Positions 41,407-50,538 of a DNA stretch of 64,000 nt are shown one piece after another. The notes beneath the pieces are model-generated. The model did no database searches and was not told the DNA's origin. It worked only from the letters and a program-made list of their open reading frames with translations. The DNA is taken from positions 1-64,000 of the forward strand of contig JBEKYM010000025.1 of NCBI GenBank assembly GCA_049510975.1, in the 5' to 3' direction. Both the position numbers and the translations under genes were made by a program. The first letter of the stretch is position 1; every line of letters starts with the position of its first letter. The DNA is from JAKACA01 sp049510975. GTDB taxonomy: Bacteria > Actinomycetota > Acidimicrobiia > Acidimicrobiales > Bog-793.

Positions 41407-44400
41407 CTGACGTCGGTCGCGCAGGCACCTCCGCCCGCCCGCGACCCGGGCTCGCCCAGGACCGATCCTCGCCAGCCACCGACGAACACGTCACCGATCG
41501 GTTGTCGCCCTACCTGCCACGAGTCGCTCTCGAGTGGCTCGCATGCTCGCCGGCCGAGGTTCATCGCCGCCTCGACGGGACGCTGCTGTTCGTGGACGTC
41601 TCCGGCTTCACGGCCCTCACCGAGCGCTTGGCGGCTCGAGGCAAGGCCGGTGCCGAGGAGATCACCGACGTCATCAGCTCCGTGTTCGGGGAGCTGCTCG
41701 GCGTCGCTGCCTCCTTCGGCGCCGACTTGTTGAAGTGGGGCGGCGACGCTGTCCTGCTGTATTTCTCCGAACCTTCGTCGGCGGAGCGGGCATGCCGGGC
41801 GGCCATGCTCATGTCGCGCGCGATGGGGCGCATCGGCCGCTTCAAGACGTCGGCCGGGCGGGTCACCCTCGAGGTCTCGATCGGCGCTCACAGCGGGAGC
41901 TTCGACCTGTACCTTCTCGGCGATCGCCATCGCGAGCTCGTCGTCACCGGTCCGGCGGCAACAGCCACGGCCAACATGGAGACGATCGCCCAGGCAGGAG
42001 AAGTCGCCGTCAGCCCCGACACGGCTCGCCGTCTCGACGGCGATTGCCTCGGGCCGCACAAGCTCGGCGGCGTTCTGCTGGCACAAGCGCCCGGAGCCGA
42101 GCCGGCGCCGCCGTCCGCCCCTCCCGACAGGTCGGGGCTGGACGTGGGCTCGCTCCTGCCGAGCGACACCCGGCTCCGCCTCCTTGGCGGGGGCGAGGAG
42201 GCCGAGCATCGGCAGGCGGCTATCGCTTTCCTGCAGTTCTCGGGGATCGACGCCCTCACCCTCGAGTCGGGGCCCGACGCCGTCGCTGCCTGCCTCGGGC
42301 CCCTCGTCAGTGCCGCCCAGGAAGCAGCCGAGCGTCACGGCGTCAGCTTCCTCTCGACCGACATCGGCTCCGACGGCGGCAAGATCATCCTCGTCGGTGG
42401 CGTTCCGGTGCACCGCGGCAACGATGCCGAGCGCCTGCTGAGGGCGGTCCGTGACGTGGTCGCCGGCCACTCGCCGAGCTCGCCAGTCGGGCTCCGCGCC
42501 GGGGTGAATGCCGGGCGCGTGTTCGTCTTCGCCAACGAATTCGCCCTCGCCCGCCGGCGCATCTTCTCCATCACGGGCGACGCCGTGAACCTGGCGGCGC
42601 GGGTGATGGGCCACGCCGGACCGCTCCAGGTGCTCGCCACCGAAGCAGTGCTGGTGCAGGCTCGCAACCCGTTCCATACCGAGGCAGTTCCTCCGTTCAT
42701 GGTCAAAGGCAAGTTGGAACCCGTGATCGCCTCGGTCGTCGGGGCTCCTCGCCAGGCCCTTTCCGACGAAGTCGGGGACGAGCTGCCGTTCGTCGGCCGC
42801 GAGGCCGAGCTCGAGGAGCTCCTGCAGCGGGCCGACGCTGCCGTCGGGGGATCGGGCAGCGTGATCGAGATCGTCGGCGCTCCTGGTATCGGCAAGTCGC
42901 GCCTGGTGTCCGAAGCGCTCGATCGATGGGCTCTCGGAACGCTGCGGGTCGCCTGCGAGCAGTACGGCAGCGCCACGCCGTATCTGCCCTTTCGCCGGAT
43001 TCTCCGCCGGTTGCTCGGGCTGGCCGAGGACGCCTCCGACGCCACCGTCGGCACCGTGCTCAGGACGGCCGTGGCGGTGCGCAGCCCGGAGCTGGCGCCG
43101 CTGCTCCCGCTGCTGGCCGACGTCGTCGGTGTTCAGGTGCCCCCGACCCGCGAGGTCGACGAGCTCGAACCTCGCTTTCGCCGCGGTCGCCTCGAGCACT
43201 GCGTGGCGCAGCTGCTGAGGAGCTACCTGGCGGCACCGTCGGCACTCGTGTTCGAGGACGCTCATGCCATGGACGAGGCCTCGCGCAGCTTGCTCGCCAG
43301 GGTCGTGCTCGAAGCCGCCGATCTGCCGTTGCTGGTCGTGCTCACACGCGGCCCAGAAGGCCCGTCCGTGATTCCCGAGGGCACCGACCGCTCGTGGACC
43401 GTCCTGCTCGAGCCGCTCACTGGCCGCGCCGCTGCTCGCCTGGCCGGCGGCGCTCCCGGCCGCCCGCTCGCGGCCGCGCAGATCGCCGCCATCGTGGAAC
43501 GGGCGGACGGAAACCCCTTGTTCCTTCGTGAGCTCCTGCGTATCGCTGGCGACGCAGGCGGCGTCGAGAGCCTGCCGGAGTCGCTCGAACCACTGCTGGC
43601 TGCCGAGATCGACCTGTTGTCGCCATCTGACCGGCAGGTGCTCCGGGCGGCTGCGGTGCTCGGGACGCACTTCGATCCTGCATTGCTCGAGGACTTGCTC
43701 GAAGCTGGTGTCTCCCTCGACGCCGCCGTCTGGAGCCGTCTCGGCGCCTTCATCGCCCCGACGGCGGCGGGACAGCGGTTCGCCCACGGACTCATGCGGG
43801 ACGCCGCCTACGAGGGGCTGTCGTTCAAGCGGCGGCGAGAGCTGCACGGCCGCGCCGCCCTGGCGATCGAAGAGCGGACGACGGTTCCCGACGAGTCCGC
43901 CGAGCTGTTGTCGCTCCATTGGTTGCACGCCGAGGCGTACGACCGGGCGTGGCGCTACGCCTGCGTCGCCGGCGACCGCGCCCGGGCTCTGTGGGCCAAC
44001 GCCGATGCGGCGACGTTCTATACCCGCGCCCTCGAGGCAGCCGCCCGGCTTCGAACGGTCGCCCGCTCCGAGGTCTTGCCTGTGGCAGAAGCGCTCGGCG
44101 ACGCCTGTGAGCTGACCGGTAGCTACGAGCGGTCACGACAGGCCTACTCCGAAGCACGGCGGCTCTGCGACGGCGACGTCGACCGGGCAAGGCTGTTGCG
44201 AAAGATCGGCGTGCTGCACGAGCGTCAGGGCCGCTACCGGGAAGCGCTCAGCTGCTACACCCGCGGTCGTCACTTGTTGGGCGATGGCAGCGCCGCGAGC
44301 GAGACGGAGCGCTCGGAGCTCGACCTCGCCTCTGCGGGCATCCGTTCACGGCAGGGGCACTACCGCGACTGCGTTCGTTTTGCCACGGAGGCAGGCGAGG

Positions 44401-45404
44401 CGGCGACGCGGGCGAGTCACCGATCTGGGCTCGCCCATGCCCTGATGCTCCGACACGTGGTCTCGGTGTACCTGGGCGAGCCGTCCGACGCGCTTGCCCG
44501 CCAGGCCATCGCCATCTTCGAGGAGCTGGGCGACCTCGTCGGTCAGGGCAACGTGCTCAACAACCTGGGCATCGGCGCGTACTACCTCGGGAGGTGGGCC
44601 GAAGCCCTCGAGTACTACGAGGGCAGCCGGGAGGCGCGCATCCGCTCGGGCGACGTGATCGGCGCCGCCACCGAGGAGAACAACATCGGGGAGATCCTGA
44701 GCGACCAGGGGCACCTCGACGACGCCCGCTCGCTGTTCGAATCCGCTCGCGGAACCTGGTTGGCGGCCGGCTACCGGGTCGGAGCCGCCCTGGCGACGTC
44801 CAACCTCGGTCGCCTCGAGGCTCGCGCCGGCGACGCCGGCGCTGGGCTCCGCCTGCTCGCCGACGCGCTCGAAGAGTTCCGGAGCATCCGTTCGCCCGTC
44901 TTCATCGCCGAAACCCAGCTCCGCCTCGCCGAGGCAGAAGTCCTCGAAGGCGACTTCGTCTCGGCCGTCGCCTCGCTGCAGGAGTTGCTGCTCGGCATCC
45001 GAGGGAGGGCCGGGCTCGAGCAGACCGAGGTGGCGACGCTCCGGCTGCTCGGCACCGCCAGTGCCCTCTCGGACCTCGTCGACGGCCGCGCCGGCAGTGC
45101 GCAGGCAGCTGGCGGGCCGCTCGAAGCCGCCGTTCACCACGCCACGAGCCTCGAAGCGCCCTACGAGCTCGCACTGGCGCTGGCGACAAGGGCAGCATTG
45201 GCGACGAGGGCAGCATTGGCGGAGGCGGGCGATGTTGGCGCCGGAACGACCGGCCGCAGGTCGGCGACCGAGCCCGGGCAGACGCCATCCGACCGAGCGG
45301 CCGCCGAGGAGATCTTCTCGGGTCTCGGCGTGACCGAGGCCGTCATCACTTGGTCGGTCAAGGTGCCTGGCGGACCGGTCTTCGCCCGCAAGCTGAGTCA
45401 ATAG
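41403..45404 (+). CDS. Cyclase-homology / AAA ATPase / TPR signalling protein
   Basis: This 1,333-residue protein belongs to the large actinobacterial family of adenylate-cyclase-domain regulators. A class III cyclase domain (residues 55-235) has both metal Asp positions, Asp65 (FVDVSGFTAL) and Asp115 (WGGDAVLLY). A second, degenerate one (265-445) lacks the first Asp (AFLQFSGIDA) but keeps ITGDAVNLAARVM. A STAND-type ATPase follows with Walker A GAPGIGKS (near 497) and Walker B ALVFEDAH, and the C-terminal 400 residues are TPR-like helices (ALSCYTRGR, NNLGIGAYYLGRWAEALEYY). It probably makes cAMP or senses nucleotides in response to a partner. It is translationally coupled to the peptidase gene. 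Confidence 0.82.
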   Translation: MTDVGRAGTSARPRPGLAQDRSSPATDEHVTDRLSPYLPRVALEWLACSPAEVHRRLDGTLLFVDVSGFTALTERLAARGKAGAEEITDVISSVFGELLGVAASFGADLLKWGGDAVLLYFSEPSSAERACRAAMLMSRAMGRIGRFKTSAGRVTLEVSIGAHSGSFDLYLLGDRHRELVVTGPAATATANMETIAQAGEVAVSPDTARRLDGDCLGPHKLGGVLLAQAPGAEPAPPSAPPDRSGLDVGSLLPSDTRLRLLGGGEEAEHRQAAIAFLQFSGIDALTLESGPDAVAACLGPLVSAAQEAAERHGVSFLSTDIGSDGGKIILVGGVPVHRGNDAERLLRAVRDVVAGHSPSSPVGLRAGVNAGRVFVFANEFALARRRIFSITGDAVNLAARVMGHAGPLQVLATEAVLVQARNPFHTEAVPPFMVKGKLEPVIASVVGAPRQALSDEVGDELPFVGREAELEELLQRADAAVGGSGSVIEIVGAPGIGKSRLVSEALDRWALGTLRVACEQYGSATPYLPFRRILRRLLGLAEDASDATVGTVLRTAVAVRSPELAPLLPLLADVVGVQVPPTREVDELEPRFRRGRLEHCVAQLLRSYLAAPSALVFEDAHAMDEASRSLLARVVLEAADLPLLVVLTRGPEGPSVIPEGTDRSWTVLLEPLTGRAAARLAGGAPGRPLAAAQIAAIVERADGNPLFLRELLRIAGDAGGVESLPESLEPLLAAEIDLLSPSDRQVLRAAAVLGTHFDPALLEDLLEAGVSLDAAVWSRLGAFIAPTAAGQRFAHGLMRDAAYEGLSFKRRRELHGRAALAIEERTTVPDESAELLSLHWLHAEAYDRAWRYACVAGDRARALWANADAATFYTRALEAAARLRTVARSEVLPVAEALGDACELTGSYERSRQAYSEARRLCDGDVDRARLLRKIGVLHERQGRYREALSCYTRGRHLLGDGSAASETERSELDLASAGIRSRQGHYRDCVRFATEAGEAATRASHRSGLAHALMLRHVVSVYLGEPSDALARQAIAIFEELGDLVGQGNVLNNLGIGAYYLGRWAEALEYYEGSREARIRSGDVIGAATEENNIGEILSDQGHLDDARSLFESARGTWLAAGYRVGAALATSNLGRLEARAGDAGAGLRLLADALEEFRSIRSPVFIAETQLRLAEAEVLEGDFVSAVASLQELLLGIRGRAGLEQTEVATLRLLGTASALSDLVDGRAGSAQAAGGPLEAAVHHATSLEAPYELALALATRAALATRAALAEAGDVGAGTTGRRSATEPGQTPSDRAAAEEIFSGLGVTEAVITWSVKVPGGPVFARKLSQ

Positions 45405-45417
45405 GCACTCGGCCCGG

Positions 45418-46425
45418 TCACTCCGGCCGGATTCGGCCTCCAGCCTGCGATCCGGTCCCGTCCAGATCCTCGACGCTGATCACCTTCGTACTCCGGAGGG
45501 GGTACGGATCGGGGTAGTCGACCACCCGAACGCGGCCGGTGGGCAGGTAGCGGCCGGCGTCGATGACCTCGCGGGGGACATAGGGATCCCGTTGCATGCT
45601 CCGGAACAGCCGGGTCGTCGGCTCCCAGATCGTGACCTGCTCGTGCCAGCGCAAGAGGTCGAGCTTCCGCAGCAGGATCATCAGCGTCACGAGCGTGCCG
45701 GCGAGCATGCCGGCAACCAAGGCTCCGAGGGCCGTGCCGCCGGGCAGGACAGAGATGAGACCGAGAAGCAGCGCCAGCAGCAGGAACAGCCCGGTCCACT
45801 CGATCGGGGACATCGCCTGGCCCGTTGCCGCCTCGATGAGGGCTCGGGAGGCGTACATGTTGATCCCGAGCTGCACGAGTTCCTTGTAGACGACCTCCTC
45901 TTGGCGGGTGTCCGGGTTCAGGGCGTAGAGGGCATCGGTGAGCTCGAGATAGGAAGGCGTGGCGAGGTGGTAGTCGACCAACCGGTAATCGATCTGATCG
46001 GTCAGATGACGGTCGACGAGGTCCCGGATCTGGCGGCGGTCGCCCTCGCCGAAGACCGACATCATCTGATGGATCGAGAAGAGCGAGGCGTTGCCTTTGG
46101 CCACGAGGTTCTGCACCAAGGCGAGACGCTCACGCGTGCGAACGATCGTGAATGCGAGAAGGACGCCGAAGAGAAAGGCCGCCATGCTGGCGAGTGCCAC
46201 GTCGACGCGGATGTCGCCCCTGTCCGGGCCGACCAGCAGCGAAACACCGGCCACGATCACACCGCCGACAGCAGCCGGCCCAACCACTCGCTGACCGCTC
46301 ACGATCGAGGACCACAGCGAGCGCACAGGCCGTATCACGTTCGTACGATCGGTCGACGAGGCGCGGCGGCTGCCAAGTGCCGTCTCCCGCTCCAGCTCAT
46401 GCTGAGTTGGCGAAGAACTTGGCAC
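45418..46425 (-). CDS. Four-helix membrane protein of unknown function
   Basis: A 335-residue protein with two N-terminal membrane helices (VVGPAAVGGVIVAGVSLLVG and VDVALASMAAFLFGVLLAFTIV), a soluble helical middle of about 130 residues (LFSIHQMMSVFGEGDRRQIR) and two further helices (WTGLFLLLALLLGLISVLPG and LVAGMLAGTLVTLMILL), then a 70-residue tail. The layout resembles bestrophin-like DUF4239 proteins but I cannot confirm it. The start is uncertain: GTG 46425 overlaps the upstream gene by 29 bases, TTG 46449 by 53. The overlap with the cyclic-nucleotide-binding gene indicates an operon and a shared role in signalling. Confidence 0.6.
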   Translation of the reverse strand: MPSSSPTQHELERETALGSRRASSTDRTNVIRPVRSLWSSIVSGQRVVGPAAVGGVIVAGVSLLVGPDRGDIRVDVALASMAAFLFGVLLAFTIVRTRERLALVQNLVAKGNASLFSIHQMMSVFGEGDRRQIRDLVDRHLTDQIDYRLVDYHLATPSYLELTDALYALNPDTRQEEVVYKELVQLGINMYASRALIEAATGQAMSPIEWTGLFLLLALLLGLISVLPGGTALGALVAGMLAGTLVTLMILLRKLDLLRWHEQVTIWEPTTRLFRSMQRDPYVPREVIDAGRYLPTGRVRVVDYPDPYPLRSTKVISVEDLDGTGSQAGGRIRPE

Positions 46426-48370
46426 GGATCCGATCGCGGATGCTGACAACTGAGCCGCGGCTCGCCAGCAGGTCGTCCTGTTGCCGCAACCGCTCCTCCA
46501 TCAGCGACGTCAGCTCGTCGACCCACTCGGGGTGAGCACTGATGAGCGAACGGTAATGCTGCTCGGCGATCTCGAACACGAGGGCGCCGTCGTCGGCGGC
46601 CCGAACGGTTCCGGACCGCCGCTGCCCGGTCAGCAAGGCCATCTCGCCGACGATCGAACCGGGTCCGAGCTTCGAGATGAGCACATCGCTGCCATCCTCG
46701 AGCCGGCGGAGGACCTCGACGTTGCCGGCGGCCACGATGAACAGCGAGGTCCCTTCGTCGCCGTCACGCACCAGCCGCTCGATCGGACCGAGCAGGATCG
46801 GTCGTACCTGGCGTGCGAGCACGGTCACCTCGTCCGGACTGAGGAGGGTGAGAATCGGCACGGTCGCCACGAGCGAGGCGATGTTGTCGACGGAGGCGGC
46901 GGTGTCGGCTTCCTCCAGCGGTGACAGCTCCAGGGTGGGCCCGTACCCGTCGTAACGCTGGAGTACGGCCACCCTCGGCGGGTCTGCGACATAAGCATGC
47001 AGCAAGCTGACACTCATGGGCACGCACTCGTCGCCGGTGTGGTCCATCAGGCCGATGACCTTGGACCGCTCGGCCACCATGTTCATCGAGGCGCGGTATT
47101 GGATGCACGCCGTTGCGTACAGCCCCTGCTGATCGGCGAGGCTTCGTTGCTGCCACAGCACGAACTGACGCATCGAGTCGGGCAGGTAGGACAGCTCAGG
47201 GAAAGCAGAGCTCGTCTGGCGCAGGACGGCGCGCTCGGCATCGCGGAACACGCGTTGCCAGGTCTCCTGGGAGTTGCGGCGGTTGGAGCCGGCGAGCTCG
47301 ATGGCCGCCTTCAGATCCTCGTGATGCACGTGGAGAAACGCCAGCGTGGCTTTGCGCTTGGCCAGCAGGTTGGTCACCGACACCGGACCCGTTCGGGGCG
47401 TCCCGAGCTTCGGGAAGGCGATCGAGCGAAGTCCCCAGACACGCCGCCACTCGGCTGGGTCGATCCGTGCCCGGATCTCTTCATAGACCGGGCTCGTCTC
47501 GAACGCGATCCGTTCGTCGGCGTCGAGGAGATCGCCGATGTCGTCCTTCACGGCTTCGGCGATGCCGATGCACGTGAGGAGCTCCAAATAGATGCCGACC
47601 CGAAGAAGCCAGGCAGGGTCGGTGAGATGCCGCCGCTTGTCGACGATGTCCTCGACGAGAGCGCTCGTGTACAGCGCCGCCTTGTCACCGCCGATGTGGA
47701 GCACGGGGAACCAGGGGTGGTACTCGACACCCGGGTTCGTGACATGGGCGGCAGCGGCCTGGCGGGCAGTGTCGGGCGCCACGACGCGTTCGATGACCCG
47801 CTGGTAGAGCCGACCGAGGTTCCCGATATCGCAGACGTCGAGACGGGTCTCGTCTGCTGCGAGGACCTGACCGCTTCGCAGGGCCCTGACGGCAACGTGC
47901 GCGCGGCGAAGGAAGCCGGTGGCAAAGCCGAGCTCCTGCCCGGCCAGGTCCGTTGCCGGTGAAAGATCCAGGCGGTGGCGCCCGGCCTTGGAGACGTCGC
48001 CCAAGTCCAGCTGCCGCCCCGTCCAGCCGGGAAGCGGCGTCCTCGAGCCGTCGTCCATGCCTCCCTCGAGACAGACAGTGGCTTCCACCGTGGCATCTGC
48101 CGGTAGGCCGTCCACGTCGAACAGCACCATGGCGGTATTCGGACGTGCCGGGTCATCCAGCACGACCATGGCGGAGTCGCTCGACCCGAGACCGGGATGG
48201 TCGATCTCGTCAGTCGGGCGGCGGCCAGGAATGAAGGGGACGATCCGGCAGACCGGCGGCTTGCCCGTGTCCTCCAGGGCGGCCGCGATCGCCTTCAACA
48301 TCGCAACGAGATCCTCGGCTGGCAGATCGGAACCGGCGATCAGATCCGCCAGCTCGGCCGCCAAGCTCAT
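46397..48370 (-). CDS. Protein with C-terminal cyclic-nucleotide-binding domain
   Basis: The last 140 residues of this 657-residue protein form a CNB domain: ILTLLSPDEVTVLARQV, LFIVAAGNVEVLRRLEDGSD and the phosphate-binding cassette GEMALLTGQRRSGTVRA, where Glu and Arg contact cAMP or cGMP. No DNA-binding helix follows, so it is not a Crp-type activator. The first 510 residues have no motif that I recognise; they start with a helical pair and a beta-rich segment and continue with mostly helical sequence (ALYTSALVEDIVDKRRHLTD). The neighbouring cyclase-domain protein (41403) could supply the ligand. It overlaps the downstream membrane-protein gene. Confidence 0.75.
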   Translation of the reverse strand: MSLAAELADLIAGSDLPAEDLVAMLKAIAAALEDTGKPPVCRIVPFIPGRRPTDEIDHPGLGSSDSAMVVLDDPARPNTAMVLFDVDGLPADATVEATVCLEGGMDDGSRTPLPGWTGRQLDLGDVSKAGRHRLDLSPATDLAGQELGFATGFLRRAHVAVRALRSGQVLAADETRLDVCDIGNLGRLYQRVIERVVAPDTARQAAAAHVTNPGVEYHPWFPVLHIGGDKAALYTSALVEDIVDKRRHLTDPAWLLRVGIYLELLTCIGIAEAVKDDIGDLLDADERIAFETSPVYEEIRARIDPAEWRRVWGLRSIAFPKLGTPRTGPVSVTNLLAKRKATLAFLHVHHEDLKAAIELAGSNRRNSQETWQRVFRDAERAVLRQTSSAFPELSYLPDSMRQFVLWQQRSLADQQGLYATACIQYRASMNMVAERSKVIGLMDHTGDECVPMSVSLLHAYVADPPRVAVLQRYDGYGPTLELSPLEEADTAASVDNIASLVATVPILTLLSPDEVTVLARQVRPILLGPIERLVRDGDEGTSLFIVAAGNVEVLRRLEDGSDVLISKLGPGSIVGEMALLTGQRRSGTVRAADDGALVFEIAEQHYRSLISAHPEWVDELTSLMEERLRQQDDLLASRGSVVSIRDRIRAKFFANSA

Positions 48371-48534
48371 CGGGGAGCCAGTCCGAAGCGTCGCACGACC
48401 GGATCGTAGTACGGCTGTCGAGGGCGCTCCGGGGGGAGGGCCGGGGTTCGCATGCGCAGGCGCCCCCCGCCGGCGGTCGCTCCGAGGTTGCCTTCGTGAT
48501 GTCACTACCGAGGAGCCAACGTGCGCCTCACCGA

Positions 48535-49284
48535 CTACGGCTCGTGCTCGGCCGGAAGGGGCTCGCCGAGTTGGCGGTAGATCTGCTCGACCTGTGACCG
48601 TAAGACGGCCACCTCGGTCCGCAGAGCAGCGACCTCAGCGCCTAAGGAGTCAGCCAGCTCGCCGAGGCTGACGACGCGCTCGCCTCGCGCCGCCGGTGGC
48701 AGGTAGCCGCTCTCGCCGTCGGGGAACGATCGAGCAGAAGCGGGCGGGCGGGCATCGACAATCGTGTCGAGGTTCTCCGCGGCGGGGCCTGCCTGGCCCG
48801 CAAGCGTCTGCGCCCATCGCTCCTCCTTCTGGCCAGGGCGACGCCCCAGGCGCACGGCAAGCGGTTCCTCCCGTGCGCTCAGCCGGCCGAGCTCGGACTC
48901 GACGTCGCCGATCGCTTCGAACGATGCCGTCCGCTCGGTGCGGACTCTGAGCTCTCCGGCGGTCTGGGCACCGCGCAACAGCAGGACCGACAGAAGGCTG
49001 AGCGCCCGCTCGTCAAGGCCGAGGCGCTCGTCGAGCGCGTGAGCGAAACGAATGACCGAGCGTCCGTGCGAAGGGTGCAGGAACCGGATGAACCCGGCCG
49101 ACCTCAACGAAGCCAGGGCGGATTCGACGACGTGATCGTCGTAGTCGACGACCGGATCGCGGTTGGACGACTGATTGCAAGCGGACACGAGGGCGTTCAG
49201 CGTGAGGGGGTACTGCTGCGGCGTGGTCAGCTGCTTCTCGATCAGGCAGCCGACCACTCGTCCTTCCTCCGGGCTGAGGAGCAC
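48535..49284 (-). CDS. yceH: YceH/UPF0502 (DUF480) protein
   Basis: This 249-residue protein opens with LLSPEEGRVVGCLIEKQLTT and PQQYPLTLNALVSACNQSSN, the diagnostic start of the YceH family, followed by two winged-helix folds (LRSAGFIRFLHPSHGRSVIR, LLLRGAQTAGELRVRTERTA). A C-terminal coiled coil (LGAEVAALRTEVAVLRSQVE) extends past the usual length of about 215. Family function is not settled; a DNA-binding or gene-regulatory role is inferred from the fold. The GTG at 49284 is preceded at six bases by TATGAT, a perfect -10 box, so the transcript is probably leaderless. Confidence 0.85.
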   Translation of the reverse strand: MLLSPEEGRVVGCLIEKQLTTPQQYPLTLNALVSACNQSSNRDPVVDYDDHVVESALASLRSAGFIRFLHPSHGRSVIRFAHALDERLGLDERALSLLSVLLLRGAQTAGELRVRTERTASFEAIGDVESELGRLSAREEPLAVRLGRRPGQKEERWAQTLAGQAGPAAENLDTIVDARPPASARSFPDGESGYLPPAARGERVVSLGELADSLGAEVAALRTEVAVLRSQVEQIYRQLGEPLPAEHEP

Positions 49285-49290
49285 GTGCCG

Positions 49291-49296
49291 ATCATA
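49291..49296 (-). promoter_or_regulatory. Leaderless -10 box of yceH
   Basis: On the minus strand TATGAT ends six bases before the GTG at 49284. It fixes the start choice for this gene and is the best of the leaderless boxes in the window. Confidence 0.5.
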
Positions 49297-49424
49297 GGAG
49301 CGGCCCCTCACCCACCCTGGCGGGATGGAAGCGACGTACGCTCTGCTCGTGGCTGACGACGGCATGACTCCGGGCGGCGACAACCAGCCGTCCGGACGCA
49401 CGCGCCGGGTTGCCCGCCGGCCGA

Positions 49425-50456
49425 TTAGCCGCGGGCGAATCCGGCGATGTCGCGGGCGGTGTCACGGCTGATGTCAGGACAAGCGATCGTGAAGATCTCC
49501 GTGCCGTGCATCGTGCCCATCACCTGCCGGCCGCGGGCAGGGACGCCGGCCCGGAGCAGCAGCCTGTAGAAGTTGATGCCCTCGTCGCGCAGCGGGTCGC
49601 ACTCGTTCACGCTGATCACCGTCGGCGGGAACCCGGTGACGTCCTCGACGGTGGCAAACGAAGGCCACGCCAATGGGTTCTTCTCGTTGAACGCCTCGAT
49701 GCCGTAGCCGATGGCGCCTCGGTTGTTGTGCAGGTCGAGAAGGATGCCGTTGTTCTCGGTCGAGGAGGGGTTCTCGGGCAGCGGCCACGTGCCGGCGATG
49801 TAGGGACACATCGCGTACAACCCTTGAATGAGGCCGAGATCGCCGTCCCGCTTGAGTTTCAGGCCCGTCGCAAGAGTCAAGTTGCCGCCACCGCTCTCGC
49901 CGGCGACGACGATGCGGGCGGGGTCGATGTTGAGGTGCGCGGCGTTGGCCACCACCCAATGGAGTCCTGAGACGCAGTCGTCGAGACCGGCAGGGAACGG
50001 CGCCACTTCGGGCACGGAGGAGGGCACCACCGAGTTGCGGAAGTCCACCATCACGACGGCGACGCCGTTGGCGGCGATGATCTTGCCCCAACCGCGGTAC
50101 ATCCCGTCGAAGCACGACAGCGACGCCATGCCGCCGCCGTGGATGTAGTACACGCAGGCGACTGTCTCGTCGGAGTCGGGGCGGATCACCTGCAAGTTGA
50201 TGAGGTTGCCGTCGGGCGAGGAGACCATCTGCTCGGTGTGCACTCGCAGCCCGGCCGACGGCGCCGCCTCTTCGGAGTCGCACAGATCCATGAACGATCG
50301 GAAGAGCTCGGCCCCCTGGCGGGCAGCCTCCGAGTTCGCCTCGGCGAGCAGCGTCTCCCGGTTGTCGACGTCGCCGGCGGTGATCGGCGGTATGGCGGCG
50401 AGGATCGCCTTGATCCTCGGATCGAGTCGCGGGTCACCGGCAATGTCGTGGGGCAT
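49425..50456 (-). CDS. Alpha/beta hydrolase, hormone-sensitive-lipase type
   Basis: A 343-residue carboxylesterase of the HSL (acetyl-esterase) group: oxyanion motif HGGG (near 105), nucleophile elbow GESGGG (Ser near 190), the acid in NECDPLRDEG and the catalytic His in GTMHGTEI. The N-terminus (LDPRIKAILAAIPPITAGD) is a cap helix. These enzymes hydrolyse short-chain esters and lactones in the cytoplasm. The ATG at 50456 has a GGAGAG ribosome site. It is divergent from the amidohydrolase gene, 80 bases away, and fits the esterase/amidohydrolase theme of the region. Confidence 0.88.
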   Translation of the reverse strand: MPHDIAGDPRLDPRIKAILAAIPPITAGDVDNRETLLAEANSEAARQGAELFRSFMDLCDSEEAAPSAGLRVHTEQMVSSPDGNLINLQVIRPDSDETVACVYYIHGGGMASLSCFDGMYRGWGKIIAANGVAVVMVDFRNSVVPSSVPEVAPFPAGLDDCVSGLHWVVANAAHLNIDPARIVVAGESGGGNLTLATGLKLKRDGDLGLIQGLYAMCPYIAGTWPLPENPSSTENNGILLDLHNNRGAIGYGIEAFNEKNPLAWPSFATVEDVTGFPPTVISVNECDPLRDEGINFYRLLLRAGVPARGRQVMGTMHGTEIFTIACPDISRDTARDIAGFARG

Positions 50457-50526
50457 GAGAGCTCTCCTCGCTCACGCGAACTGATGCGACGGGACGATAG
50501 GGGAAATCCCGTGCCCGCGTGGGGGG

Positions 50527-50532
50527 TAGCTT
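50527..50532 (+). promoter_or_regulatory. Leaderless -10 box of the amidohydrolase
   Basis: TAGCTT ends six bases before a GTG at 50539 (and three bases before another at 50536). By analogy with the other boxes, 50539 is the more likely start. Confidence 0.35.
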
Positions 50533-50538
50533 GCGGTG

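Noticed and set aside
41379..43928. Minus-strand frame of 849 codons opposite the cyclase/AAA gene
   Set aside because: Antisense shadow: the plus strand has Walker, cyclase and TPR motifs, and the minus frame has none and is Gln/Gly/Arg-rich.
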